A stretch of 64,000 bases of DNA from an uncultured Oscillospiraceae bacterium (GCA_910587255.1 CAJUKT010000073.1:1-64000), one strand, 5' to 3'. Shown: positions 14,834-23,262, numbered from the stretch's first letter. Numbers and translations: made by a program. Notes: a model not told the origin generated them from the sequence alone.

Positions 14834-15216
14834 ACGGGATGCTGAAAATCGCGGCGGCGGCGGTGGCGGCGGCGCTGTGCGCCGTGGTGGTGCGCAAGCA
14901 GTCGCCGGAGATCGCCCTGGTGCTGGGGGCAGGAGGGTGCGCCCTCATTGTGCTGTACTGCTCCGGGGCGCTGGCGGCGGCGGTGGAGCTGGCGGACAAG
15001 CTGGCCGAGACCGGGGGGCTGTCCGTGCAGGTGGTGGAGCCGGTGCTCAAGACGGCGGGCATCGCCATCGCCGCCCGGCTGGCCTCCGGGTTCTGCAAGG
15101 ACGCACAGGAGGAGGGCCTAGGCGCGGCGGTGGAGCTGGCGGGGACGGCGCTGGCGCTGGCGGCGGCGCTGCCGCTGATGACGGCGGTGCTGGACGTGCT
15201 GGCCCAGCTGCTGTGA
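14830..15216 (+). CDS. spoIIIAD: Stage III sporulation protein AD
   Basis: A 128-aa integral membrane protein starting at GTG 14830 (overlapping the spoIIIAC stop). It has several hydrophobic helices and the conserved tail FCKDAQEEGLGAAVELAGTA. Family role: channel component paired with AC. Coupled translation with both neighbours fits stoichiometric assembly. Confidence 0.92.
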   Translation: MNGMLKIAAAAVAAALCAVVVRKQSPEIALVLGAGGCALIVLYCSGALAAAVELADKLAETGGLSVQVVEPVLKTAGIAIAARLASGFCKDAQEEGLGAAVELAGTALALAAALPLMTAVLDVLAQLL

Positions 15217-15230
15217 GGGAGGGGACGGTA

Positions 15231-16319
15231 ATGAAACGGAAATGGGGGGTTTTGCTGGCTCTGGTGCTGCTGCCCGCCCTGTGCCTTCCCGTCCGGGCGC
15301 TCTACGGCGGGGGGACGGAGGATCTGATCGACGTGGACAGTCTGCGGCGCGCGGCGCAGGAGAGCGGCGGCACGGCGGAATATGGCGCCACGCTGGACGA
15401 GGGGCTGGAGAGCCTGCTGGACACGGGCACCCGGGAGCTGAGAGGGGCGCTGAAAAGGGCGGGCAGGTCGGGGGCGCTGCTGCTGGTGATCCTGCTGTTC
15501 TGCGCCCTGGCGGAGTCGGTGGGGGGGACGCAGCGCGGGAGCGTCAAGGCGGCCTCCCTGGCCGGTACGCTGGCGGTGGCGGCGGTGGCGGCGGCGGACG
15601 TGAACTCCCTGTTGGGCATGGGGACGGGGAGCATTGAGCGGATGACCTCCTTTGCCAACGTGCTGCTGCCCACGGCGGCGGTGCTGACGGCGGCCACCGG
15701 GGCGGTCACCGGGGCGGCGGCCAGGCAGATGGCGGCGGCGCTGTTCTCCGATGTGCTCATCAGCCTCATCAACGCCCTGTTGGTGCCCCTGCTGTACGGG
15801 TATATCGCCGCCTCGGTGGTCCAGGCGGCGCTGGAGCGGGAGGAGCTGAAACGGATGGCGGATTTGCTGAAGTGGGCGGTGACCACCCTGATCACCATTG
15901 TAATGACGGCATTTGTGGGCTATCTCACCGCCAGCGGGGTGGTGGCAGGGGCGGCGGATGCGGCGGCGGTGAAGGCCGCCCGGTTTGCCATCTCGGGGGC
16001 CATCCCGGTGGTGGGGGGCATTTTGTCCGACGCGGCGGAGACGGTGCTGGCCTCGGCGGGGGTGCTGCGGGGGACGGTGGGTGTGTTCGGCATGGTGACG
16101 GTGCTGGGGGTGTGCCTTGCGCCGCTGCTTCAGATGGCGGTGCACTACCTGGCCTATAAGCTGGTGGCCGCCCTGTCGTGCGCCTTTGGCGGCGGGCCGG
16201 TGTGCACGCTGGTGGACAGGCTCAGCTCCGCCTTCGGGCTGGTGCTGGGGATGACGGGGGCGTGCTGCCTGCTGCTGCTCATCGCGCTGGTGTCCTGCGT
16301 GTCGGTGGGGGCGGCGTGA
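15231..16319 (+). CDS. spoIIIAE: Stage III sporulation protein AE
   Basis: A 362-aa polytopic membrane protein. The N-terminus is a signal-like segment (MKRKWGVLLALVLLPALCLP) followed by ~6 helices, for example LLLVILLFCALAESVGG and ITIVMTAFVGYLTASGV, with FAISGAIPVVGGILSDAAET as the recognisable family signature. ATG 15231 has GGAGGGGACGG upstream. It is a permease-like core component of the SpoIIIA complex. Its last base is the first base of the spoIIIAF start. Confidence 0.93.
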   Translation: MKRKWGVLLALVLLPALCLPVRALYGGGTEDLIDVDSLRRAAQESGGTAEYGATLDEGLESLLDTGTRELRGALKRAGRSGALLLVILLFCALAESVGGTQRGSVKAASLAGTLAVAAVAAADVNSLLGMGTGSIERMTSFANVLLPTAAVLTAATGAVTGAAARQMAAALFSDVLISLINALLVPLLYGYIAASVVQAALEREELKRMADLLKWAVTTLITIVMTAFVGYLTASGVVAGAADAAAVKAARFAISGAIPVVGGILSDAAETVLASAGVLRGTVGVFGMVTVLGVCLAPLLQMAVHYLAYKLVAALSCAFGGGPVCTLVDRLSSAFGLVLGMTGACCLLLLIALVSCVSVGAA

Positions 16320-16810
16320 TGGGGGTGGTGCGCAGCTGGCTGCTGGGGGTGACGGCCGCCGCCCTGGTGGTGGCGCTGGCCGAGACCCTGGCGCCGGAGG
16401 GAAGCGTGAAGAAGGTGTGCCGCCTGGCGGGCGGGCTGGCCCTGCTGCTGGCGGCGCTCAGGCCGCTGGCCGGCATGACCGGCGGGGAGCCGGCCGCCCA
16501 AACCGCCGGGGGCTGGCGGGAGCGGGCACAGCGCTATGAGCAGGAGCTGGCGCAGGAGAGCGGGCAGATGTATCTGGCTATCATAGAGCGGGAGACCGCC
16601 GCATATGTTATGGACAAGGCGAAGGAATTCGGCTTTGAATGTGCGGTGGAGGTGACCTGCGGCTATGACGAGCAGGCCGTACCCTGCCCTTGGGAGGTCA
16701 CCGCCCGGGGGAGTTGGACGCAGGAGCAGCGCTCCCGGCTGGAGCGGCTGCTGGAAGAGGAGCTGGGCGTGCCCGTCCAGCGGCAATATTACGAGGAGAT
16801 ACTGCCATGA
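16319..16810 (+). CDS. spoIIIAF: Stage III sporulation protein AF
   Basis: A 163-aa protein with two N-terminal membrane helices (WLLGVTAAALVVALAETL and LAGGLALLLAALRPLAGM) and a soluble ring-forming domain ending GVPVQRQYYEEILP. The start ATG overlaps the spoIIIAE stop. It overlaps spoIIIAG by 4 bases. Confidence 0.9.
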   Translation: MGVVRSWLLGVTAAALVVALAETLAPEGSVKKVCRLAGGLALLLAALRPLAGMTGGEPAAQTAGGWRERAQRYEQELAQESGQMYLAIIERETAAYVMDKAKEFGFECAVEVTCGYDEQAVPCPWEVTARGSWTQEQRSRLERLLEEELGVPVQRQYYEEILP

Positions 16811-17328
16811 GGGTGCAATGGAAGCCGGAACAGCTGTGGAAGCTGCTGGACAAGTACAAATACGTGCTGCTTATCCTGGCGGCGGGGGTGCTGCTGTTAT
16901 TGTGGCCTGCGGGAGAGAAGGCGCAGCCTGCCCCGGACGCCTCGCAGGGCGCTGCGGAGGCGTTCGACCTGGCGGCGCTGGAGGAGAAGATCTCCCGCAC
17001 CCTGTCCCAGGTGGAGGGGGCGGGAAAGGTGACGGTGACCCTCACCCTCAAAAACGGCATGGAGCAGGTGCCTGCCACAGACCGGTCCACCTCCGCCGGA
17101 GAGCGGGAGAACCGGGTGGAGGAAAAGACGGTGGTGGTGAGCACCGGCTCAGGCCAGGAAGCGGTGGTGCGTATGCAGCGCTACCCGGTTTTTCAAGGGG
17201 CGCTGGTGGTGTGCGAGGGAGCGGACCAGGCGCAGGTGCGTCTGGCCATGACCCAGGCGGTGTCGGCGCTGACAGGGCTGGGCTCGGATCGGATTACGGT
17301 GTGCAAAGGAAGCGCTGAGCCGTCGTGA
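16807..17328 (+). CDS. spoIIIAG: Stage III sporulation protein AG
   Basis: A 173-aa single-pass membrane protein (YVLLILAAGVLLLLWPAG) with an EscJ/PrgK-like ring-building domain. The family segment LSQVEGAGKVTVTLTLKNG and the C-terminal AVSALTGLGSDRITV are clear. It forms the large intermembrane ring of the feeding tube. A GC-rich gap carrying a foldback repeat and a parS site separates it from spoIIIAH. Confidence 0.93.
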   Translation: MRVQWKPEQLWKLLDKYKYVLLILAAGVLLLLWPAGEKAQPAPDASQGAAEAFDLAALEEKISRTLSQVEGAGKVTVTLTLKNGMEQVPATDRSTSAGERENRVEEKTVVVSTGSGQEAVVRMQRYPVFQGALVVCEGADQAQVRLAMTQAVSALTGLGSDRITVCKGSAEPS

Positions 17329-17339
17329 GCAGCGCGGAT

Positions 17340-17394
17340 GGGGCGGAGCGAAGGCGGAAACCCGGCCGCCCCGCAGCGGGGCGGTTTTCGTCCG
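17340..17394 (+). repeat. GC-rich foldback repeat, copy 1
   Basis: CCGCCCCGC (17366-17374) pairs perfectly with GCGGGGCGG (17376-17384), followed by TTTT. The outer sequence (GGGCGGAGCGA... and ...GGTTTTCGTCCG) is shared with the repeat at 18132-18187. It could act as an attenuator between spoIIIAG and spoIIIAH. Confidence 0.6.
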
Positions 17395-17444
17395 GGCTAT
17401 AGCCAACAGGCGAAGCGTGGCGGCGGGGCACGAGGTGGAACTGA

Positions 17445-17460
17445 TGTTTCACGTGAAACA
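17445..17460 (+). promoter_or_regulatory. parS: parS site (ParB/Spo0J binding)
   Basis: TGTTTCACGTGAAACA is a perfect 16-bp palindrome identical to the Bacillus-type parS consensus (TGTTNCACGTGAAACA). Chromosomal ParB would nucleate and spread from it. It lies in the spoIIIAG-AH gap. The palindrome is seen directly; its use is inferred. Confidence 0.88.
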
Positions 17461-17484
17461 AAACATGAACTGGAGGGCGGAACA

Positions 17485-18096
17485 ATGAGTGTGTGGAAAC
17501 GAAACGCGGTTGTGGTGGCCATTGTGCTCTTTGTGGGGGCGGCGGTCTATCTGAACTGGTCCTATGGCAGGGAGGCGGCGGCCAATAACGGCGGCACCGA
17601 CTCGGATGGGAGCGGGAAGCTGCTGGGTCAGGCGGCCCTGGTCAACGGCAAGGAGGACGGCAAGCAGGGGGAGGACGGCCAGACGGGGGCGCAGCCCAGC
17701 GCCGATCCCAGCGCCAAGCCCAGCGCGTCGGGGGAGCAGACAGGGTATTTTGCGTCCGCCCGGCTCAACCGCCAGCAGGCCAGGGACAGCGCCCTGCAGC
17801 TGCTCCAGCAGGCGGCGGCGGACGCGGGGGCCCAGCAAGATATCATTGACGAGGCCAACGCCTCGATTCAGGCCATGGCGGCGCTCACCATGTCGGAGGC
17901 CAATGTGGAGAACCTGATTACCGCCAAGGGCTATGGCGACTGCGTGTGTTTTATCAACGACAACAGCGCCAGCGTGGTGGTGTCCTCCACAGAAAACGGC
18001 CTGAGCGAAAACGATGTGACCAAGATTATGGAGATCGTCAAAAAGGAGACCGGGCTGACGGCGGACAAAATCACGGTGATTGAGAACGAGCCGTAA
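17485..18096 (+). CDS. spoIIIAH: Stage III sporulation protein AH
   Basis: A 203-aa mother-cell membrane protein whose extracellular domain binds forespore SpoIIQ. It has an N-terminal anchor (VVVAIVLFVGAAVYLNWSYG, a typical AH segment), a ~60-residue Gly/Ser/Pro-rich linker (PSADPSAKPSAS) and a YscJ/FliF-like domain (ALQLLQQAAADAGAQQDIID to the C-terminus). ATG 17485 is 8 bases after GGAGG. It may be transcribed with the operon or separately because of the hairpin upstream. Confidence 0.93.
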   Translation: MSVWKRNAVVVAIVLFVGAAVYLNWSYGREAAANNGGTDSDGSGKLLGQAALVNGKEDGKQGEDGQTGAQPSADPSAKPSASGEQTGYFASARLNRQQARDSALQLLQQAAADAGAQQDIIDEANASIQAMAALTMSEANVENLITAKGYGDCVCFINDNSASVVVSSTENGLSENDVTKIMEIVKKETGLTADKITVIENEP

Positions 18097-18131
18097 ATAG
18101 AATCGCGGAGGATAGCCGCGCAGGGGAGCTT

Positions 18132-18187
18132 GGAGCGGAGTGAGGACAAAAGCCCAAGGCCCACGCAGTGGGACTGGTTTTTGTCCG
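18132..18187 (+). repeat. GC-rich foldback repeat, copy 2
   Basis: Shares GGAGCGGAG, a central CCCAC-GCA-GTGGG hairpin and GGTTTTTGTCCG with copy 1. GGACAAAA and TTTTTGTCC pair around the inner hairpin. It lies 35 bases after spoIIIAH and may terminate the operon. Confidence 0.55.
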
Positions 18188-18275
18188 AATCGAAGGGAAA
18201 GCGACCCGGCGGCGCGGCGAATCCGCAGCGTGACAGCGAAGAAGCGCACAGGACAGCCGCGGGGCAAAATAGGCA

Positions 18276-18304
18276 TTGTAATTTAGGGGACAGGGTGCTA
18301 TAAT
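18276..18304 (+). promoter_or_regulatory. Sigma-A promoter of the Asp23 gene
   Basis: TTGTAA and TATAAT with a 17-base spacer, 34 bases before the Asp23-family start. Confidence 0.7.
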
Positions 18305-18337
18305 AGCTTCAGCATGAGTGAAGGAGCGTGAGGCTTT

Positions 18338-18706
18338 ATGGCCGACGGCAAGGAATATATCTCCCGTGAGGGTGAGCTGGGCAGCGTGAGCATTTCTGAG
18401 GAGGTGCTGGCCGTCATCGCCGCCGCCGCGGCGGTGGATGTGGAGGGCGTGAGCTGCCTGGGCAACGGCGTGGGCCGGGATCTGGCCGATCCCGCCAACC
18501 GCAAGGCGCTGACCAGGGGCGTGCGCCTTTGGGTGGAGGACGAGCGGGTGAGCGTGGATCTGCCCATTTTGGTTCGGTACGGCTATGTGGTCACCGATGT
18601 GGCCCGGGCGGTGCAGGACGCAGTGTTCAGCGCCGTGGAGAACACTAGCGGGCTGGAGGTGGCCCAGGTGAACGTCACGGTGGTGGGCGTGAGCTTCCAG
18701 AAGTGA
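18338..18706 (+). CDS. Asp23/Gls24 family envelope stress protein
   Basis: A 122-aa Asp23 (DUF322) domain protein. The pattern EGELGSVSISEEVLAVIAA, the VDVEGVSCLG segment and the C-terminal VNVTVVGVSF are typical. It sits upstream of nusB, a common clostridial and bacilli arrangement (YqhY type), where the protein has been linked to fatty-acid synthesis or envelope homeostasis. No signal peptide. It has its own promoter and a terminator before nusB. Confidence 0.9.
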   Translation: MADGKEYISREGELGSVSISEEVLAVIAAAAAVDVEGVSCLGNGVGRDLADPANRKALTRGVRLWVEDERVSVDLPILVRYGYVVTDVARAVQDAVFSAVENTSGLEVAQVNVTVVGVSFQK

Positions 18707-18811
18707 GAGGCTGCCGCCAATGGCCGGGGCCCGGCTGCGCTGTCCGCAGCGGCTTTTGCCGTGAGGATGCGTGCCGGGGCGATTGGTACGCTTTGGAAAG
18801 GACATGACCGG

Positions 18812-18840
18812 GAGCCGGGGCTTTGTGCCCCGGCTCTTTT
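18812..18840 (+). terminator. Terminator after the Asp23 gene
   Basis: GAGCCGGGGC (18812-18821) pairs with GCCCCGGCTC (18827-18836) and is followed by TTTT. Confidence 0.85.
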
Positions 18841-18875
18841 CGCGTTGGGCGGGGCGGCGGCATAGAAAAAAGGGG

Positions 18876-18904
18876 TTTCTTTTTTGGAGCAATTCGTGTA
18901 TAAT
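18876..18904 (+). promoter_or_regulatory. Probable promoter of the nusB operon
   Basis: A consensus TATAAT at 18899-18904 with a weak TTTCTT -35 at 17 bases. It is the only promoter-like sequence between the terminator and nusB. Confidence 0.5.
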
Positions 18905-18983
18905 AGGGCGAATATACAAAATGGGCCGGTGTGCCCGTCAGGATACATACCGGCGGAAGCCCCGCCGGGGAAGGAGGAGCCCC

Positions 18984-19439
18984 ATGAACAGAAGTACAGC
19001 CCGGGAGATCGCCGTCCACTTTGCCTTTGAGCTGGCCTTTTCCGACGAGCGGGCAGAGGCGCTTTTGGCGCGGGAGCTTACGCCGGAGGCATTTGCCCTG
19101 CGGGGCAGGGAGGAGCCCATCTATGCCCAGTTCCCCGGCGAGGGGGAGCTGGACTACATCACCCGCCTGGTGCGGGGGGTGGGCGGCCACGGCGCGGAGC
19201 TGGACGGCTATATCGACAAGTACGCCAAGGGCTGGAAGTTCTCCCGCATTGACCGGGTGGCCTCCGCCATCATGCGGGTGGCCATGTACGAGATTTTATA
19301 TATGCCCGACGTGCCCGACAAGGCGGCCATCAACGAGGCAGTGGAGATTGCCAAAAAGTACGTGGACGACGACGTGGTGAAATTTATCAACGGCATTTTG
19401 GGCTCCTTTGTGCGCACCGAGCTGCCGGAGCAGGGGTGA
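18984..19439 (+). CDS. nusB: Transcription antitermination factor NusB
   Basis: A 151-aa all-helical RNA-binding protein acting in rRNA antitermination. STAREIAVHFAFELAF and the C-terminal IAKKYVDDDVVKFINGIL match the family. ATG 18984 follows AAGGAGGAGCCCC. First gene of a long co-directional cluster; its stop overlaps the next start. Confidence 0.93.
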   Translation: MNRSTAREIAVHFAFELAFSDERAEALLARELTPEAFALRGREEPIYAQFPGEGELDYITRLVRGVGGHGAELDGYIDKYAKGWKFSRIDRVASAIMRVAMYEILYMPDVPDKAAINEAVEIAKKYVDDDVVKFINGILGSFVRTELPEQG

Positions 19440-20389
19440 AAGGAATGGACGCACAGTGCCTGGGCTTTGATACCAGCAATTATACCACCTCCGCCGCGGT
19501 GTTCGGCGGGGGCAGGGCGGAAAACCGGGGAAGGCTGCTCACCGTGCCCGAGGGGGCGCTGGGCCTGCGGCAGAGCGACGCTTTGTTCCAGCATGTGAAG
19601 CGGCTGCATCAGATGGTGGAGCAGCTGCGCGCCGATGGGGTGGTCGGAAGCATTGCCGCCGTGGGGGCGTCAACCCGCCCCAGGGAGGTAGAGGGGTCAT
19701 ATATGCCCTGCTTCCTGGTGGGCGAGGGGGAGGGCCGGGCGCTGGCGGCAGCGCTGGGGGTCCCCTTTTATCCCTGCTCCCACCAGCAGGGCCACGTGGC
19801 CGCCGCGGCCTGGTCGGCGGGTCGGGAGGACCTGCTGGACAGGCCCCACCTGGCCTGGCACCTGTCCGGCGGCACCACGGAGCTGCTCCGGGTGGAGCCG
19901 GAGGGCCACAGCGTCCGGGCGGAGGTGGTGGGAGGCACCAGCGACATCGCCGCCGGCCAGCTCATCGACCGCACGGGGGTGCTGCTGGGCCTGCCCTTCC
20001 CGGCGGGCAAGGCGCTGGACGCGCTGTACCCCGAGGCGGACGCGGCGCTGGGCTTCCGCGTGAAGCTCAACGGGCTTTCCTTTTCCCTGTCCGGCATGGA
20101 AAACCAGGTGAAGGCGCTGGCGGAAAAGGGGGAGAAGCCCGCCAATATCGCCCGCTTCGCACTGGACACCATCATCGGCGTGGTGATCCGCGCTACCCAC
20201 GAGGCGCAAAAGCGCTGGCCTGGGCTGCCGGTGCTGTGCTCGGGGGGGGTGGCATCCAATCGGCAGCTGCGCGCCGCCATGGAGCGTGCGTGCGGCGCGG
20301 TGTTTGCCCAGCCCCAATACTCCGTTGACAATGCCCTGGGGGTGGCCATCCTCACCTGCCGGGCGCTGGAGCGGGGGGCAGGGGAGTGA
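19436..20389 (+). CDS. TsaD/Kae1-family paralog (M22 glycoprotease-like)
   Basis: A 317-aa ASKHA-fold protein resembling TsaD, the tRNA threonylcarbamoyladenosine subunit. It has the N-terminal LGFDTSNYTTSAAVF, the metal-binding His pair in SHQQGHVAAAA (residues about 112-116), LSGGTTELL and the C-terminal CSGGVASNRQLRAAM. The usual TsaD His motif is HxxGH, also present here. Divergence and location between nusB and xseA mark the second clostridial paralog rather than canonical tsaD; its substrate is unknown. GTG 19436 overlaps the nusB stop; ATG 19445 is the alternative. Confidence 0.8.
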   Translation: MKGMDAQCLGFDTSNYTTSAAVFGGGRAENRGRLLTVPEGALGLRQSDALFQHVKRLHQMVEQLRADGVVGSIAAVGASTRPREVEGSYMPCFLVGEGEGRALAAALGVPFYPCSHQQGHVAAAAWSAGREDLLDRPHLAWHLSGGTTELLRVEPEGHSVRAEVVGGTSDIAAGQLIDRTGVLLGLPFPAGKALDALYPEADAALGFRVKLNGLSFSLSGMENQVKALAEKGEKPANIARFALDTIIGVVIRATHEAQKRWPGLPVLCSGGVASNRQLRAAMERACGAVFAQPQYSVDNALGVAILTCRALERGAGE

Positions 20390-21672
20390 ATACCGCCGGC
20401 GTTCCGGTCTATACTGTATCTCAGGTCAACGGCTACGTGAAGGACCTGATGGACGACGATCCCCTGCTGGCCGGGCTGCTGGTGCGGGGAGAGGTGTCCA
20501 ATTACAAGTGTTATCCCTCCGGCCACCACTACTTTTCCCTGAAGGACGAAAACGCCTCCCTGCGGTGCGTCATGTTCCGGGGAGAGGCGGCAAGGCTGCG
20601 CTTCCGCCCCGCCAACGGGATGCGGGTGGTGGCCTTTGGCCGGGTGTCGGCCTTTCCCCGGGACGGGCAGTACCAGCTCTACTGCGCCGAGCTGATGCAG
20701 GACGGACGGGGTGCGCTGGACGAGGCGTTTGAAAAGCTCCGCCGCCGCCTGGAGGCGGAGGGCCTGTTCAGCAGGGAGCATAAACGGCCGCTGCCCCGAT
20801 ATCCCCGGAAGATCGCGCTGGTCACATCACCGGCGGGGGCGGCGGTGCGGGACATGCTGCGCATCCTGGGGGCCCGGTGGCCGCTGGCCCAGGTGCTGGT
20901 GGCCCCCGTCCGGGTCCAGGGGACGCAGGCGGCGGGGGAGATCGCCGCGGCCATCCACCGCCTCAACAACCGGGCGGATATCGAGCTCATCATCACCGGG
21001 CGGGGGGGCGGCTCCAGGGAGGACCTGTGGGCGTTTAACGAGGAGGTGGTGGCCCGGGCCATCTACCTGTCCAACATCCCAGTGATCTCCGCTGTGGGGC
21101 ATGAGCCGGACGTGACCATTGCGGACTATGTGGCGGATGTGCGCGCGGCCACCCCCTCCAACGGGGCGGAGCTGGCGGCGCCGGACCAGGCGGAGGAGCG
21201 GGGGCGGCTGGCCCAGCTGTCCGCCCGGCTGGCCCGGGCGCTGGCGGGCCGCCTGTCGGCGGCGCGGCGGGAGCTGGCCAGGCTGCAAAGCAGCCGCGCC
21301 CTGCGCAGCCTGAAGGCCCCCATTCAGGACCGGCGGCTGGCGGTGGACGCGCTGCGCCGGCGGCTGGCGCTGGCCCTCCGGGGCGAGGCGGACGGAGGCC
21401 GGGGGGCGCTGGCGGCGTGTCAGGCCCGGCTGCCCATGGCGCTGCGGGCCCAGAGCGTGAAAAAAAGGGCCGCGCTGGGCCGCCTGTCGGCGGGGCTGGA
21501 CGCGCTGAGCCCGCTGAAGGTGCTGGGCCGGGGGTACGCCATCGCCCGGCGGGGGGAGGACGTGGTATCCTCCTGCGCCCAGGTGGAGGCCGGGGACCGG
21601 CTGGACGTGCTGGTGGCCGGCGGCGTGCTGAACTGCGTTGTAAAGGACAAGGAGGAGAGGACATGGCGGTGA
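20386..21672 (+). CDS. xseA: Exodeoxyribonuclease VII large subunit
   Basis: A 428-aa nuclease subunit. The N-terminal OB domain (VSQVNGYVKDLMDDDPLLAG, then LVRGEVSNYKCYPSGHHYFS) is followed by the catalytic region (IALVTSPAGAAVRDMLRIL, ITGRGGGSREDLWAFNEE, ISAVGHEPDVTIADYVADVR), a long Ala/Arg-rich coiled coil, and a C-terminal VLGRGYAIARRG. Starts at GTG 20386 overlapping the previous stop. Acts with XseB on single-stranded DNA. Confidence 0.95.
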   Translation: MNTAGVPVYTVSQVNGYVKDLMDDDPLLAGLLVRGEVSNYKCYPSGHHYFSLKDENASLRCVMFRGEAARLRFRPANGMRVVAFGRVSAFPRDGQYQLYCAELMQDGRGALDEAFEKLRRRLEAEGLFSREHKRPLPRYPRKIALVTSPAGAAVRDMLRILGARWPLAQVLVAPVRVQGTQAAGEIAAAIHRLNNRADIELIITGRGGGSREDLWAFNEEVVARAIYLSNIPVISAVGHEPDVTIADYVADVRAATPSNGAELAAPDQAEERGRLAQLSARLARALAGRLSAARRELARLQSSRALRSLKAPIQDRRLAVDALRRRLALALRGEADGGRGALAACQARLPMALRAQSVKKRAALGRLSAGLDALSPLKVLGRGYAIARRGEDVVSSCAQVEAGDRLDVLVAGGVLNCVVKDKEERTWR

Positions 21673-21896
21673 AAAAGCAGTCCTTTGAGGAGGCCATGGG
21701 CCGCCTGGAGGCCATCGTGGCCCAGCTGGAAAAGGGCGAGTGCGGCCTGGACCAGTCGCTGAAGCTGTTTGAGGAAGGGGCCAAGCTGGCGGGGCAGTGC
21801 GAGCAGTTGCTGGACCAGGCGGAGCAGAAGGTGAATCTGCTGCTGGCTGACGGCCGGGAGGTTCCCTTCGAGGGGGAGGAAGACGATGGAATTTGA
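21663..21896 (+). CDS. xseB: Exodeoxyribonuclease VII small subunit
   Basis: A 77-aa helical protein (QSFEEAMGRLEAIVAQLEKG, then LDQSLKLFEEG) that binds the XseA coiled coil. Start ATG lies inside the end of xseA and the end overlaps ispA, so all three are coupled. Confidence 0.94.
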   Translation: MAVKKQSFEEAMGRLEAIVAQLEKGECGLDQSLKLFEEGAKLAGQCEQLLDQAEQKVNLLLADGREVPFEGEEDDGI

Positions 21897-22770
21897 CAGG
21901 GAATACCGGGAGGCCCTGGACCTGGCGGAGGGGGAGCTGAAGGGCTGCTTCCGGGAGGACGGGCCCCAGCGGGAGCTGCTGGACGCCATGCGGTACAGCC
22001 TGCTGGCCGGGGGGAAGCGGGTGCGGCCCGTGCTGGCGCTGAAGTTCTGCCAGGCGCTGTGCGGAGAGATGGAGCCGGCGCTGGACTATGCCTGCGGCGT
22101 GGAAATGCTGCACACCTATTCCTTAATCCATGACGACCTGCCCTGCATGGACGACGACGGGCTGCGCCGGGGCAAGCCCACCTGCCACGTGAGGTACGGC
22201 GAATGGCTGGCCCTGCTGGCGGGGGATGCATTGCAGGCGGCGGCCTTTGAGCGGCTGGCCGGCTCCAAGCGGACCAGCTCCGCCGCCAACGGCAGGGCCT
22301 GCGCCATTTTGGCCAGGGCGGCGGGCTGCGCGGGCATGTGCGCCGGACAGTACCTGGATATCGTCAATGAGGGCCGGGAGCTGGACGGGGAGGCGCTTGA
22401 TCAAATCCATGGGTGGAAGACCTCCGCGCTGCTGGAGGCGGCCTGCCTGCTGGGGCTGACGGCCTCCCCGGTGGAGCCGTCCCCGCAGCAGTGGGCAGCG
22501 GCGGAGCGATACGCCCGCCGGCTGGGGCTGGCCTTCCAGATCCGGGACGACATGCTGGACGTGGAATCCACCGAGGAGGAGCTGGGCAAGCCCATCGGGT
22601 CGGACGCGGAGAACGGGAAAACGACTTTTGCCGCGCTGTACGGCCTGGACAAGTGCCGGGAGCTGGTGGAGACGCTGACGGAGGAGGCCAAACAGAGCGT
22701 GCGGGGGGCTTTTCCGCGCCCGGCGTTTTTGTGCGGCCTGGCCGACTTGATGGCACAGAGAAAAAATTAA
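21886..22770 (+). CDS. ispA: Polyprenyl (farnesyl) diphosphate synthase
   Basis: A 294-aa short-chain trans-prenyltransferase condensing IPP with allylic diphosphates. The first Asp-rich motif is DDLPCMDDD, the second is RDDMLDVES; LLAGGKRVRPVLALKFCQAL is also diagnostic. With dxs 0.5 kb downstream it forms an isoprenoid gene group. Confidence 0.93.
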   Translation: MEFDREYREALDLAEGELKGCFREDGPQRELLDAMRYSLLAGGKRVRPVLALKFCQALCGEMEPALDYACGVEMLHTYSLIHDDLPCMDDDGLRRGKPTCHVRYGEWLALLAGDALQAAAFERLAGSKRTSSAANGRACAILARAAGCAGMCAGQYLDIVNEGRELDGEALDQIHGWKTSALLEAACLLGLTASPVEPSPQQWAAAERYARRLGLAFQIRDDMLDVESTEEELGKPIGSDAENGKTTFAALYGLDKCRELVETLTEEAKQSVRGAFPRPAFLCGLADLMAQRKN

Positions 22771-22821
22771 GGGGGGAACGGCGGACGCCCGCAGCTCCCT
22801 GCGACCAAGGAGAAATGTGTG

Positions 22822-23262
22822 ATGTTCCCGATCTTGTTGATTGCCATATCCGCCTGGGCGGTGGCCCAGGGGCTGAAGCTGCTCATTACCACTGCGGTCT
22901 ACCGAAAGTTTGATATCAGCTATCTCACCAGCGGAGGCGGTATGCCCAGCTCCCACTCGGCGCTGGTGTGCGGCGCCGCCGTGTCGTGCGGCATGAGCGC
23001 CGGGTTTGACTCGGCGGTGTTCGCCATATCGGTCGTGATGGCTTTTATCGTCATGTACGACGCCGCCCACGTCCGCCGGGAGACGGGGGAGCAGGCCAAG
23101 GTGCTCAACTATATTCTGCACAACTGGGAGCAGTTCAAGCCGGAGAACTTTGAACGGGACCTGAAGGAGCTGATCGGCCACACTCCCCTCCAGGTGGCGG
23201 TGGGCTCGGTGCTGGGCATCGTGGTGGGGCTGGTGGGCAGCCTGATTGCCTTTGGGCCGTGA
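22822..23262 (+). CDS. Divergent PAP2-family membrane protein (YuiD-like)
   Basis: A 146-aa membrane protein. The conserved core is GGGMPSSHSALVCGAA, then VMYDAAHVRRETGEQAKVLN and ELIGHTPLQVAVGSVLGI, characteristic of the DUF212 divergent PAP2 (acid phosphatase/vanadium haloperoxidase-related) family. Placed between ispA and dxs it could act on isoprenoid diphosphates, but that is inference. Starts at ATG 22822 (AAGGAG 9 bases upstream) or GTG 22819. Confidence 0.85.
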   Translation: MFPILLIAISAWAVAQGLKLLITTAVYRKFDISYLTSGGGMPSSHSALVCGAAVSCGMSAGFDSAVFAISVVMAFIVMYDAAHVRRETGEQAKVLNYILHNWEQFKPENFERDLKELIGHTPLQVAVGSVLGIVVGLVGSLIAFGP

